From the NCBI GenBank assembly GCA_965208945.1, contig OZ242366.1, positions 5,828,001-5,892,000 on the forward strand: a DNA stretch of 64,000 nt, given 5' to 3'. Below are positions 52,018-58,800 of the stretch, in pieces (positions within the stretch are counted from its first letter, which is position 1; each line of letters opens with the position of its first letter). Under the pieces are notes generated by a model. It ran no database searches. It was not told where the DNA came from and saw nothing but the letters and a program-made list of their open reading frames with translations. The position numbers and the translations under genes were made by a program. This DNA comes from JAPPLB01 sp965208945. GTDB taxonomy: Bacteria > Acidobacteriota > Terriglobia > Bryobacterales > UBA6623.

Positions 52018-52449
52018 ATGCGAACGGAATCAGCCCTGGCGGCGGCCGCTCTCGGTCTGTTTCTGACCGCGGCGCCGGTGTGGGCGCATCATTCGTTTTC
52101 CGCGGAATTCGACGCCAACAAGCCCGTCAAGCTGCAGGGCACGGTCACGAAAATGGAGTGGATCAATCCTCACGCCTGGATCCACATCGACGTGAAACGC
52201 GGCGACGGCAACGTCGAAAAGTGGATGATCGAAGGCGGCACCCCGAATACCTTGCTCCGCAGAGGTTTTACGAAGAAATCCCTGCTGCCGGGCACCGAGA
52301 TCGTCGTCGATGGTTATCGGGCGAAGGACGGATCGATGAAGGCCAACGGCAGGGACCTTACGTTTCCCGACGGCCGAAAACTCTTTCTGGGCTCCTCCGG
52401 CACGGGCGCGCCGCGGGATGGATCCGACCCCAGGGAGCCGAATCGCTAG
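52018..52449 (+). CDS. DUF6152 family secreted protein
   Basis: The 143-residue protein has a signal peptide (ALGLFLTAAPVWA), the diagnostic AHHSFSAEFDANKPVKLQG and NPHAWIHIDV, then a small beta barrel. GGGAGG lies 10 bases before the ATG. Function unknown; it is often near secreted proteins like those at 45656-47502. Confidence 0.82.
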   Translation: MRTESALAAAALGLFLTAAPVWAHHSFSAEFDANKPVKLQGTVTKMEWINPHAWIHIDVKRGDGNVEKWMIEGGTPNTLLRRGFTKKSLLPGTEIVVDGYRAKDGSMKANGRDLTFPDGRKLFLGSSGTGAPRDGSDPREPNR

Positions 52450-52477
52450 CCTGCCAACAATCTCACGGAATGCGATT

Positions 52478-52954
52478 TCAGTAAAACGCGATCCAACGCC
52501 CCGAGAACCCCACGCCGAACCACAGCGCCAGTGAGACCAAGGCGACGAGCTTGCTCCATAGCGGCCGCACGCTCGTCTCGGAGGCCGCGGCCACCTTGCG
52601 GCGCACCGTGGAGGTAAACAGCAGCGCCAGCAGAAGGAACGTCATCTTGTTCCAGAACGGCGGACTGTAGTAACACTTGATCGACTCCGACAGGAACAAC
52701 AGCACACCCGTGGACAGCATCACGACAAGACCTCCGATCAGCCACGGCTGGGCGTCCCGAGCCAATTGCGCAACCGGCTGCGACCGCAATCCCAGGCCGA
52801 GCAGACGCAGGTCCACCAGCAGAATGGCTCCGCCGATCAAGGCCAGGGCCAGCAGATGCACCGACTCGATGACGGGGAAGAGCCACAGCGAGTCGCGGAT
52901 CGCGTGACCCACCGCCGTGTCTTCACACCATTCGAAGAAAGATAACAACGACAC
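52478..52954 (-). CDS. DUF6644-like membrane protein
   Basis: The 158-residue protein begins FFEWCEDTAVGHAIRDSLWLFPVIESVHL (shown in two parts: a soluble start, then WLFPVIESVHLLALALIGG) and has four transmembrane helices with VDLRLLGLGLR after the first. It is a paralogue of 53158-53655. Conserved His and Arg residues in the helices could bind haem or quinone, but this is speculation. Confidence 0.7.
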   Translation of the reverse strand: MSLLSFFEWCEDTAVGHAIRDSLWLFPVIESVHLLALALIGGAILLVDLRLLGLGLRSQPVAQLARDAQPWLIGGLVVMLSTGVLLFLSESIKCYYSPPFWNKMTFLLLALLFTSTVRRKVAAASETSVRPLWSKLVALVSLALWFGVGFSGRWIAFY

Positions 52955-52969
52955 CGAGCAGCCCCTAAG

Positions 52970-53157
52970 CCTGTATTTCTCACCACCCGACGGTCAAAGC
53001 ACACGATACGACCGCCATGACTTCGCTTTTCCTTCGCGACGCTTGCTTGCCCTGCTCAACGTACTGTTCAAGTAGGCCTGCGCGCGCCAAGCAGCTCGCG
53101 CCTCGTCCTAACGGCCCTCTCACCCACTTCGCCTCGCCACGTCGGTAGAAATACAGA
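52970..53157. repeat. Dispersed repeat family A, full copy
   Basis: A copy of about 188 bp with ends CCTGTATTTCTCACCAC and GTAGAAATACAG, so the outermost bases of the two ends have changed together. It lies between the two DUF6644-like genes and touches the stop of the second (53158). Confidence 0.85.
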
Positions 53158-53655
53158 CTAGTCGAACCAGTTGTACGCCTGCATCCGGCCGGCGACGACG
53201 ACGCCCGCCCACAGCACCAACGACAGAAAGCCCGCCGCCCTTGCGCGCAACGGAATGACCGCCTCGCGGTCCCAGACCTCCACCCGGCGGTACACCGTCT
53301 TGTGAAAGACGATCGCATTCAGGCACGCCAGCACGATCATCGCCATCTTCACCTGAAAGAAGATGTTCTGCGCCGCCCGTAGCGGACCGGAATAGAACAG
53401 CAGCCCTCCGCTGACGACCATCAGCCCGAAACCCGCCACGGCCCACGGCAACAGACGCCCGCCGACCTCCGAGACCGGCACGCGCCGCATCGCCAGCCCC
53501 AGCAGACGCAGGTCCCACAGGGCCGTCAGCCCCAGGAACAGGCACAGTGTCAGTACATGGGTCGTCTCGACGAGCGGATAGAACAGGATCGATTCCCGGA
53601 TCGCAACGCTCCCGGAAGTGCTCTCGAGCCACTCCAGGAAGGGAAGAATAGCCAT
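53158..53655 (-). CDS. DUF6644-like membrane protein (paralogue)
   Basis: Starting at ATG 53655 the product is 165 residues: MAILPFLEWLESTSGSVAI, then four helices with YPLVETTHVLTLCLFLGL and WDLRLLGLAMR. It aligns throughout with 52478-52954. An upstream start adds 16 unconserved residues. Confidence 0.7.
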   Translation of the reverse strand: MAILPFLEWLESTSGSVAIRESILFYPLVETTHVLTLCLFLGLTALWDLRLLGLAMRRVPVSEVGGRLLPWAVAGFGLMVVSGGLLFYSGPLRAAQNIFFQVKMAMIVLACLNAIVFHKTVYRRVEVWDREAVIPLRARAAGFLSLVLWAGVVVAGRMQAYNWFD

Positions 53656-53954
53656 TGTCGGGCGCCCTTCCGCTCCGTGCAGAATCACGGCCGCAGCCGT
53701 CATCCAGCGGCATCCGGAGAGCTGTCGAAGAATCTATCAGAATGCTACCGTGGCCGCTAGCTGGGTGATGAGGCCGCGATGGCGGCCCCGCGACTCAGGC
53801 GGTTCTGGTACGATCCCAAGGGCAATCGAAGCCGAACCGGAACGGCACGAACCCCTGTCGGGTTTCTACGCGGGTGCTGCGGACGAACGTCGCGATGCAC
53901 CGCGCGCAAAATGGAAGACAGCCCGCGAAGCCGCGAGCGAGAACCGCTGACGAG

Positions 53955-54506
53955 ATGACCGAACAGAGGCGGCAGGAGCGGCGAACAGGTTCAAGGGAAG
54001 ATTCCCACTCCTGGAGAGTTGCTTTCGCCATTACCCTCGCCGCCTTGGTGCTGCTGGGCGCCTGTCAGGGGAGCGAGGAAAACGGCCTGGCCGGAAGCGG
54101 CGCTTCCCTGCCCCCGTTCAAGCCGGTCGCCTCCGTGCATCAGCTCATGCACGATGTCGTCTACCCCAACGCCGAGATCGTATGGAAGTCCGTCGGGACG
54201 ATCATTTCCTACGAAGGAACCGAAGAGATCTTCCCGCGGAACGATCAAGAGTGGGAAGCCGTCGAGAGAAGCGCTCTGACCCTGACCGAAGCGGGAAATC
54301 TTCTCATGATCGAAGGCCGCGCCAAGGACACCGGAGACTGGATGGAAAGAGCCCAGGCGCTCGTCGATGCCGCCTCCGTTGCCTTGGAGGCCGCCCGGGA
54401 CAAGGACGCCGCCGCCGTCTTCGACTCCGGCGAAGGCATCTATTTCGCCTGCGAAGGCTGCCATCAGCAGTACCGCCACGACGACGGCCCCTCGACCATG
54501 CGTTAG
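53955..54506 (+). CDS. Cytochrome c'-like lipoprotein
   Basis: Starting at ATG 53955 (183 residues), a basic N-terminus precedes a lipobox LVLLGACQ. The helical body has VHQLMHDVVYPNAEIVWKSV and LTEAGNLLMIEG, and near the C-terminus the haem site CEGCH. The four-helix layout with a late CxxCH is that of cytochrome c' proteins. It should sit in the periplasm on a membrane. Confidence 0.75.
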   Translation: MTEQRRQERRTGSREDSHSWRVAFAITLAALVLLGACQGSEENGLAGSGASLPPFKPVASVHQLMHDVVYPNAEIVWKSVGTIISYEGTEEIFPRNDQEWEAVERSALTLTEAGNLLMIEGRAKDTGDWMERAQALVDAASVALEAARDKDAAAVFDSGEGIYFACEGCHQQYRHDDGPSTMR

Positions 54507-54674
54507 CGCGGCGAAGGTCGCGTAGCGAAGCGGTTACTGCGAGTCGAGCGGCGAGAAGGTTGTCCGATAGCGTCAGCCTTTCCCGTTGGGTCCTGTGAGG
54601 TTAGCCTGAGGCAAAGTCGCTTTCAGTGAGTTGGATCGCGTTCGGGTCATCCGTGATGTGCGAGGTTATCGCAG
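54507..54674. other. Short intergenic stretch, nothing recognised
   Basis: I see no gene, RNA or clear terminator here. It may contain displaced sequence from the 3' end of the ParE gene, but no match to that family is visible. Confidence 0.3.
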
Positions 54675-54848
54675 CTAGCCTGCATTTCTCACCACTCGGC
54701 GAGGCCAAGTGGTGAGAAATGCAGGCCAGGCATGATCGATCGCGGTCTCCACGCCTTCGCCAAAACCGAGGTAACTCTCGAGCAGATGGTCGAAAATCAG
54801 CCCGAAATCACGTTCCGCCTGCTCCGAGAACTCAAGACGAAACGCCAT
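54675..54848 (-). pseudogene. ParE/RelE-type toxin truncated by a repeat
   Basis: The 57-residue frame starts MAFRLEFSEQAERDFGLIFD and runs through HLLESYLGFGEGVETAIDHA, as ParE toxins do. It then enters the 47-bp family A hairpin (54679-54725) and stops at TAG 54675-54677. ParE proteins are about 95-100 residues, so the second half of the fold, with the conserved basic and aromatic residues, is missing. The start overlaps the antitoxin by 17 bp, the usual order. The toxin is probably inactive. Confidence 0.65.
54679..54725. repeat. Dispersed repeat family A, short hairpin form
   Basis: 47 bp: CCTGCATTTCTCACCACT and AGTGGTGAGAAATGCAGG are perfect inverted repeats around an 11-bp loop. It looks like the two ends of the 177-bp element with the interior deleted. 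Confidence 0.85.
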
Positions 54849-55107
54849 GGTCGCGGCGCTTGCCGGCGATGATCCTGCTCAACCGATCGTCCATTTCTTC
54901 CGCTCCGATAAACCGTCCGGCCCGGCGACGGGACATGACTTCGTGAAGCGCCCTGCGCTCCAGGTCTTCGACATCAAAGCGCCGTCGCAGCAGATCAATG
55001 CCCTGCTGAATCACTGCGCTGACACTGCCATAGCGCCCGGCTTCCACCAGCGCTTTGGCAAAGGCGTGTTGCTCTTGTGTGAGGGAAACCGAGGTCTTGA
55101 CCGTCAA
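54832..55107 (-). CDS. ParD-like antitoxin
   Basis: Starting at TTG 55107, behind a perfect AAGGAGG, the product is 91 residues: LTVKTSVSLTQEQHAFAKAL then YGSVSAVIQQGIDLLRRR, a ribbon-helix-helix with the ParD pattern. The C-terminal part wraps the toxin. The cognate toxin gene overlaps its end but is truncated, so the antitoxin is probably an orphan. Confidence 0.75.
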   Translation of the reverse strand: MTVKTSVSLTQEQHAFAKALVEAGRYGSVSAVIQQGIDLLRRRFDVEDLERRALHEVMSRRRAGRFIGAEEMDDRLSRIIAGKRRDHGVSS

Positions 55108-55151
55108 GAGACACCCTCCTTGCGACAGGGTAGTGCTCGGTAGCACTGACG

Positions 55152-55988
55152 TCAATCCGCTTCCATTCCGCTGACTGGCCAGCATTGCTCACCACGTGGC
55201 GATACGAAGTGCGTGAGGGGGCCGTCAGCATTGAAGCGCGCGCTGCTTGGCTCACTCGGCAGACCACCGGCGATTCGATCGCTAGCCGTCGTCGGTCCGT
55301 GCGTCCCGAAACCTTTTTTCTTAAGTCCTGCCAGGAGCGTGTTCGGCCGCTCCCGCCAAACGCATTCGGCATGAAACCCGGCTTCGCGCAGGGCGGCGAG
55401 CTCTTCGTCGAGCGGGAAGTAGGTGTCTTCGGCGGCCCACTCGTCGAAGTGCTCATAGGCGCGCCGTTCCTCGATGCCGCGAGAAACCATGTGGGCGGCC
55501 CAGATGCGGTAGCACTGCTTCCGCGCCGACGGGTCTGCGCTCATGACGATGTCGGCGTTCACGAACACCCCGCCGGGGCGGAGCGCCCGGAAAATACGCT
55601 CGTACAGGGCGAGCTTGCGTTCCATCGTGGGAACGTGGTGCAGGGCCAGGGAAGCCGCTGCGGCGGCGCATTCCGGCAGCGGAGCATCGAACGAACTCAT
55701 CCGGAAACGCGCGCGGTCCCCGAATCGCTTCAGCCGGATGCGGGCCCGGTCCAGCATCTCCGCATCCACGTCGACCGCTTCGACGGCTCCAACGCCTTCG
55801 TGTTCCAGCATCGCCTCGGCCAGGGCCCCCGTTCCCGCTCCTAGGTCCAGCACCAGGGCGGGGCGGACTCCGGCGACTTCACGGGCAGCGCGGATCAGTC
55901 CTTCCTCGTAGCCCGGGATGAACCGCCGAATCGTCTCGTCGTAGGCATCGATCTCGAGGCGAAGATGACTGCGGACCGAGTGGCTCAT
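55152..55988 (-). CDS. SAM-dependent methyltransferase
   Basis: Starting at ATG 55988, 278 residues: helix, then motif I VLDLGAGTGALAEAML, VEAVDVDAEML, and the motif RALRPGGVFVNADIVMS. This is a class I methyltransferase of unknown substrate. The last 20 or so residues (GPLTHFVSPRGEQCW) are encoded by an inverted partial copy of repeat family A, so the native C-terminus was probably replaced. A start 78 bases upstream is possible but adds an unconserved tail. Confidence 0.75.
   Translation of the reverse strand: MSHSVRSHLRLEIDAYDETIRRFIPGYEEGLIRAAREVAGVRPALVLDLGAGTGALAEAMLEHEGVGAVEAVDVDAEMLDRARIRLKRFGDRARFRMSSFDAPLPECAAAAASLALHHVPTMERKLALYERIFRALRPGGVFVNADIVMSADPSARKQCYRIWAAHMVSRGIEERRAYEHFDEWAAEDTYFPLDEELAALREAGFHAECVWRERPNTLLAGLKKKGFGTHGPTTASDRIAGGLPSEPSSARFNADGPLTHFVSPRGEQCWPVSGMEAD
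55180..55260. repeat. Dispersed repeat family A, partial copy in inverted orientation
   Basis: CAGCATTGCTCACCACGTGG, then GAAGTGCGTGAGGGGGCCGT, is the reverse complement of the right half of the family, moderately diverged. It forms the 3' end of the methyltransferase gene. Confidence 0.65.
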
Positions 55989-56117
55989 AACCGGAAGGCC
56001 GCGGGTTCGCATCCCCCTCCGCAACCATTCCGAGCCATTGTATTCATTGATAGTCCCCAGGGCCATGGATGGCGCAATTTTGCGGCCCGGAGGAACCTGT
56101 CAAGGACCGGCGAACAT

Positions 56118-56179
56118 CGTCGGGCCGAGATCGAGGCGGGACGCGAGATTGCCGAGCGTGTCAAGCCCCGGCAAGCAGC
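56118..56179 (+). pseudogene. Remnant of a higA-like antitoxin 3' end
   Basis: The 62 bases are nearly identical to 58413-58474, the 3' end of higA, and would encode RRAEIEAGREIAERVKPRQA. No helix-turn-helix part precedes it. Confidence 0.7.
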
Positions 56180-56240
56180 AACGCAAAGCATGGCGGCGCC
56201 AGCTTTCGCGCAGAGTTGTCATGATGATTTACGTAAGCCA

Positions 56241-56334
56241 TAACCTGCATTTCTCACCACCCGACGGTCGAAGCACACGATACGACCGCCAGGACTTCGT
56301 TGCGCTTGCTTGCCGTGCTCAACGTACTGTTCAA
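56241..56334. repeat. Dispersed repeat family A, left part of a copy split by an IS
   Basis: The copy starts CCTGCATTTCTCACCACCCG and continues to GTACTGTTCAA, where the IS1111-type element begins. The rest follows at 57776-57861. Confidence 0.9.
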
Positions 56335-56350
56335 TATATGGTTCGCTCCC

Positions 56351-56598
56351 GGGATGTCCACCTATTCCTTCTTGCTGAACGTTGGTCTGCGCCAATATAT
56401 CCGACCTCTAGGTGGAACCGCGCTGGTTCCGGGCCATGATGGGGTCCGCACGTCCCGCTCCTCATAAGTACGCCGACCTGTGAGGGCCATGAACAGTAAC
56501 AGGATTCGGTGACGCCGGTACGACCGTTTTGTCCATCAATCGGGAGTAAGCAGACAAACTGTGAGCTCCTGGTAGTGCTACGGCGGACCGCAGGGCGG
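56351..56598 (-). ncRNA. Candidate bridge-RNA region of the IS1111-type element
   Basis: About 250 bp downstream of the transposase and inside the IS are non-coding. IS110-family recombinases use a bridge RNA from a non-coding end, which in the IS1111 group lies on the 3' side. Location and size fit; I have not folded it or found the target- and donor-binding loops. Confidence 0.4.
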
Positions 56599-57672
56599 TT
56601 AACCCGCCGGGGCTGGTTGCCGCTGTTGAGAGAAGCGCTGGCCGCTGCTCAGCAAGGCCCATGCGATGCGCGCCAGCCGTGCCGCCAGCGCCACGATCAC
56701 GACCCGCCGATCTTTGTTCAGGAGCATCCGCCGCAGCCACTGGCCGAGTTGGTCGCTGCGCTTCGCGAGCACGTCGAGGCTCGAGCGGGCACAGTGCACC
56801 AGCAGCGTCCGGACGTAGCGGTTGCCGCGCTTGCTGATGCCTCCCAAGCGCTGCTTGCCTCCGCTGGAGTACTCTCTCGGCACCAGACCCAACCAAGCAG
56901 CGACGTCGCGCCCCTTCTCGAAGGCCTCGGCGTTGCCGATCGTCGCCACCAAGGCCGTCGCTGTCTGCACGCCGATGCCGGGGATCTCTCTGAGCCGCCG
57001 GCAGGCCTCGCTCGCCTGCGCTTTCCTCAGCAGATAGGTGTTGACTTGCTGAATCTTCTCTGCCAGCACTTGCCATTCGGCAAACATGCCCGCCAGCAGC
57101 GCCCGCATTTCGTCGGACAGGCCGTTATCGGCGTCCTCGAGGATCTCCGGCAGACGGACCACAAACCAACGCTTGCCCTGTGGAAGGGTGATGCCGCGTT
57201 CCAGCAGAAAGGCGCGCGCCTGGTTGATCAACTGCGTCGAGTTGCCCACCAGCCGCGAGCGATAGCGGTGCAGCGACTGCATCGACAGTTGTTGCTCGCT
57301 CTTGACCGCCACGAAGCGCATGCTCGGCCGCAGACAGGCTTCCGCGCAGGCCTCGGCGTCCGTCGAGTCGTTCTTGTCGCGCTTCACAAAGGGCTTCACA
57401 TATTTGGGCGGCATCAGCTTCACGTCGTGCCCCTGGGCCAGCAGTTGGCGGCCCAGGTGATGGGCGCCGCAGCAGGCTTCCATGCCGATACGGCAGGGCT
57501 GCATCTGGGCGGTCACCTCCAGCAGCTTGCCCTTCGAGTAGCGGCGACGGGTGAGCACCCGGCCGGTTGCGTCCAAGCCGACCAAGTCGACGTTGTGTTT
57601 TGCTAGATCGAGGCCGATCGTGACGACCTCCTTCCATACGCTCTTGCGGGATGATCGCTGGGTCGTTGCCAT
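56599..57672 (-). CDS. IS110-family (IS1111 group) transposase
   Basis: Starting at ATG 57672, with GAGAGGAAA upstream, 357 residues. The N-terminal RuvC-like domain shows TIGLDLAKHNVDLVGLD and KRDKNDSTDAEACAEA (acidic DEDD residues). The C-terminal Transposase_20 domain has REIPGIGVQTATALVATIG and KQRLGGISKRGNRYVRTLLV (catalytic Ser). Length is normal and no stop or frameshift is seen, so the element may be active. Confidence 0.92.
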   Translation of the reverse strand: MATTQRSSRKSVWKEVVTIGLDLAKHNVDLVGLDATGRVLTRRRYSKGKLLEVTAQMQPCRIGMEACCGAHHLGRQLLAQGHDVKLMPPKYVKPFVKRDKNDSTDAEACAEACLRPSMRFVAVKSEQQLSMQSLHRYRSRLVGNSTQLINQARAFLLERGITLPQGKRWFVVRLPEILEDADNGLSDEMRALLAGMFAEWQVLAEKIQQVNTYLLRKAQASEACRRLREIPGIGVQTATALVATIGNAEAFEKGRDVAAWLGLVPREYSSGGKQRLGGISKRGNRYVRTLLVHCARSSLDVLAKRSDQLGQWLRRMLLNKDRRVVIVALAARLARIAWALLSSGQRFSQQRQPAPAG

Positions 57673-57775
57673 GATGGTTTCCTCTCGGTTCGTGAACTGC
57701 GGCCGGGGACGGCCGTTGCTACCAGCATGGCCGAACTCGACGACGCAGCGGAAGTGGGAGCGAACCATCCCATAA

Positions 57776-57861
57776 GTACGCCTGCGCGCGTCAAGCGGCT
57801 CGCGCCTCGTCCTGACGGCCCTCTCACGCACTTCGCCTCGCCACGTGGTGAGAAATGCAGG
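57776..57861. repeat. Dispersed repeat family A, right part of the split copy
   Basis: It continues 56241-56334 from GTACGCCTGCGCGCGTCAAG to GTGGTGAGAAATGCAGG. The outer ends of the whole copy are perfect inverted repeats. Confidence 0.9.
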
Positions 57862-57884
57862 TTAAACTGTTGCGGCGCCGTCGC

Positions 57885-58163
57885 ATGATCCGAAGTTTCA
57901 AGGGCCGTAGAACCCGGAGCTTCTTCGAGGGCCATCGCGTCGCTGCGTTCCAGGCCTTTGCCGACCAGGCTGCTCGCCGTCTCACCTATCTGGACAGCGC
58001 GGAATCTCTCACGGACCTTGCGGGCTTGCGGAGCAACCGGCTGGAATCGCTACGGGGCAGCCGGGTCGAACAGCACAGCGAACGGATCAACGCGCAATGG
58101 CGAATTTGTTTTCGTTGGGAAAACGACGGGCCGTGCGACGTTGAGATCGTGGATGACCACTGA
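57885..58163 (+). CDS. higB: HigB-type toxin (RelE superfamily)
   Basis: Starting at ATG 57885, 92 residues: MIRSFKGRRTRSFFEG, LESLRGSRVEQHSERINAQW and RICFRWENDGPCDVEIVDDH. This is the HigB/plasmid-killer pattern of a ribosome-dependent mRNA interferase. The antitoxin follows 12 bp later, the reversed order typical of higBA. It looks complete. The repeat copy ends 23 bp before the start. Confidence 0.85.
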   Translation: MIRSFKGRRTRSFFEGHRVAAFQAFADQAARRLTYLDSAESLTDLAGLRSNRLESLRGSRVEQHSERINAQWRICFRWENDGPCDVEIVDDH

Positions 58164-58175
58164 GGAGGTTGAGTC

Positions 58176-58481
58176 ATGAATGCGAGGAGCGGGATGAGGC
58201 CGGTGCATCCGGGAGAAATATTGCGGAATGAACTCGAAACACTCGGCCTGTCGGCCAATGCGCTGTCAAAGGCGCTGGGTGTGCCGGTCAACCGTATCAC
58301 GGCGATTCTGAACGGTCAGCGGGGCGTGACGGCCAACACGGCGCTGCGACTGGCGCGCTATTTCGGGACAACGCCGCAGGTCTGGCTGAATCTGCAGAAG
58401 ACCTACGAGCTACGCCGGGCCGAGATCGAGGCGGGACGCGAGATCGCCAAGCGTGTCAAGCCCCGGCAAACGGCGGCGTAG
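58176..58481 (+). CDS. higA: HigA-type antitoxin
   Basis: The 101-residue protein begins MRPVHPGEILRNELETLGLS (from residue 7) and has a Cro/CI-type helix-turn-helix (ANALSKALGVPVNRITAILN), as HigA proteins do. GAGGAGG lies 7 bases before the ATG. It neutralises HigB and probably represses the operon. Confidence 0.88.
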   Translation: MNARSGMRPVHPGEILRNELETLGLSANALSKALGVPVNRITAILNGQRGVTANTALRLARYFGTTPQVWLNLQKTYELRRAEIEAGREIAKRVKPRQTAA

Positions 58482-58800
58482 ACTGAGCCAGGGAACATTC
58501 AATGCTCCATGCCCTGACTGTGGTGCCGCTGGTGTGTTGCTGTAAGCGTATTTGCCTCAACATCTCGACTTGAAAGAACTCTAGCCTGCATTTCTCACCA
58601 CCCGACGGTCGAAGCACACGATTCGACCGCCAGGACTTCGTTGCGCTTGCTTGCCGTGCTCAACGTACTGTTCAAGTACGTCTGCGCGCGCCAAGCGGCT
58701 CGCGCCTCGTCCTGACAGCCCTCTCACCCACTTCGCCTCGCCACGTGGTGAGAAAAGCAGGCTAGAAGAATCGTCCGCGGGACCTCACCGCGCTTGCCGT
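58482..58800. other. Intergenic region with a full family A repeat
   Basis: Apart from the repeat at 58585-58761 I see nothing. The higBA operon ends at 58481 and the NHL gene ends convergently at 58801. Confidence 0.5.
58585..58761. repeat. Dispersed repeat family A, full reference copy
   Basis: 177 bp from CCTGCATTTCTCACCAC to GTGGTGAGAAAAGCAGG, flanked on both sides by CTAG (58581-58584, 58762-58765), which extends the inverted repeat to 21 bp with one mismatch. The interior has no open frame. Confidence 0.9.

Larger units (their letters stand above)
56335..57775. mobile_element. IS1111-type (IS110 family) insertion sequence
   Basis: The limits are deduced by comparison with the uninterrupted repeat at 58585-58761: TTCAA stands left of the insertion and GTACG right. 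Subterminal inverted repeats ATGGTTCGCTCCC (56338-56350) and its complement (57756-57768) are typical of the IS1111 subgroup; no larger target duplication is evident (about two ambiguous bases). The element is about 1.44 kb with one transposase gene on the minus strand. The exact ends are uncertain by 2-3 bp. Confidence 0.85.
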
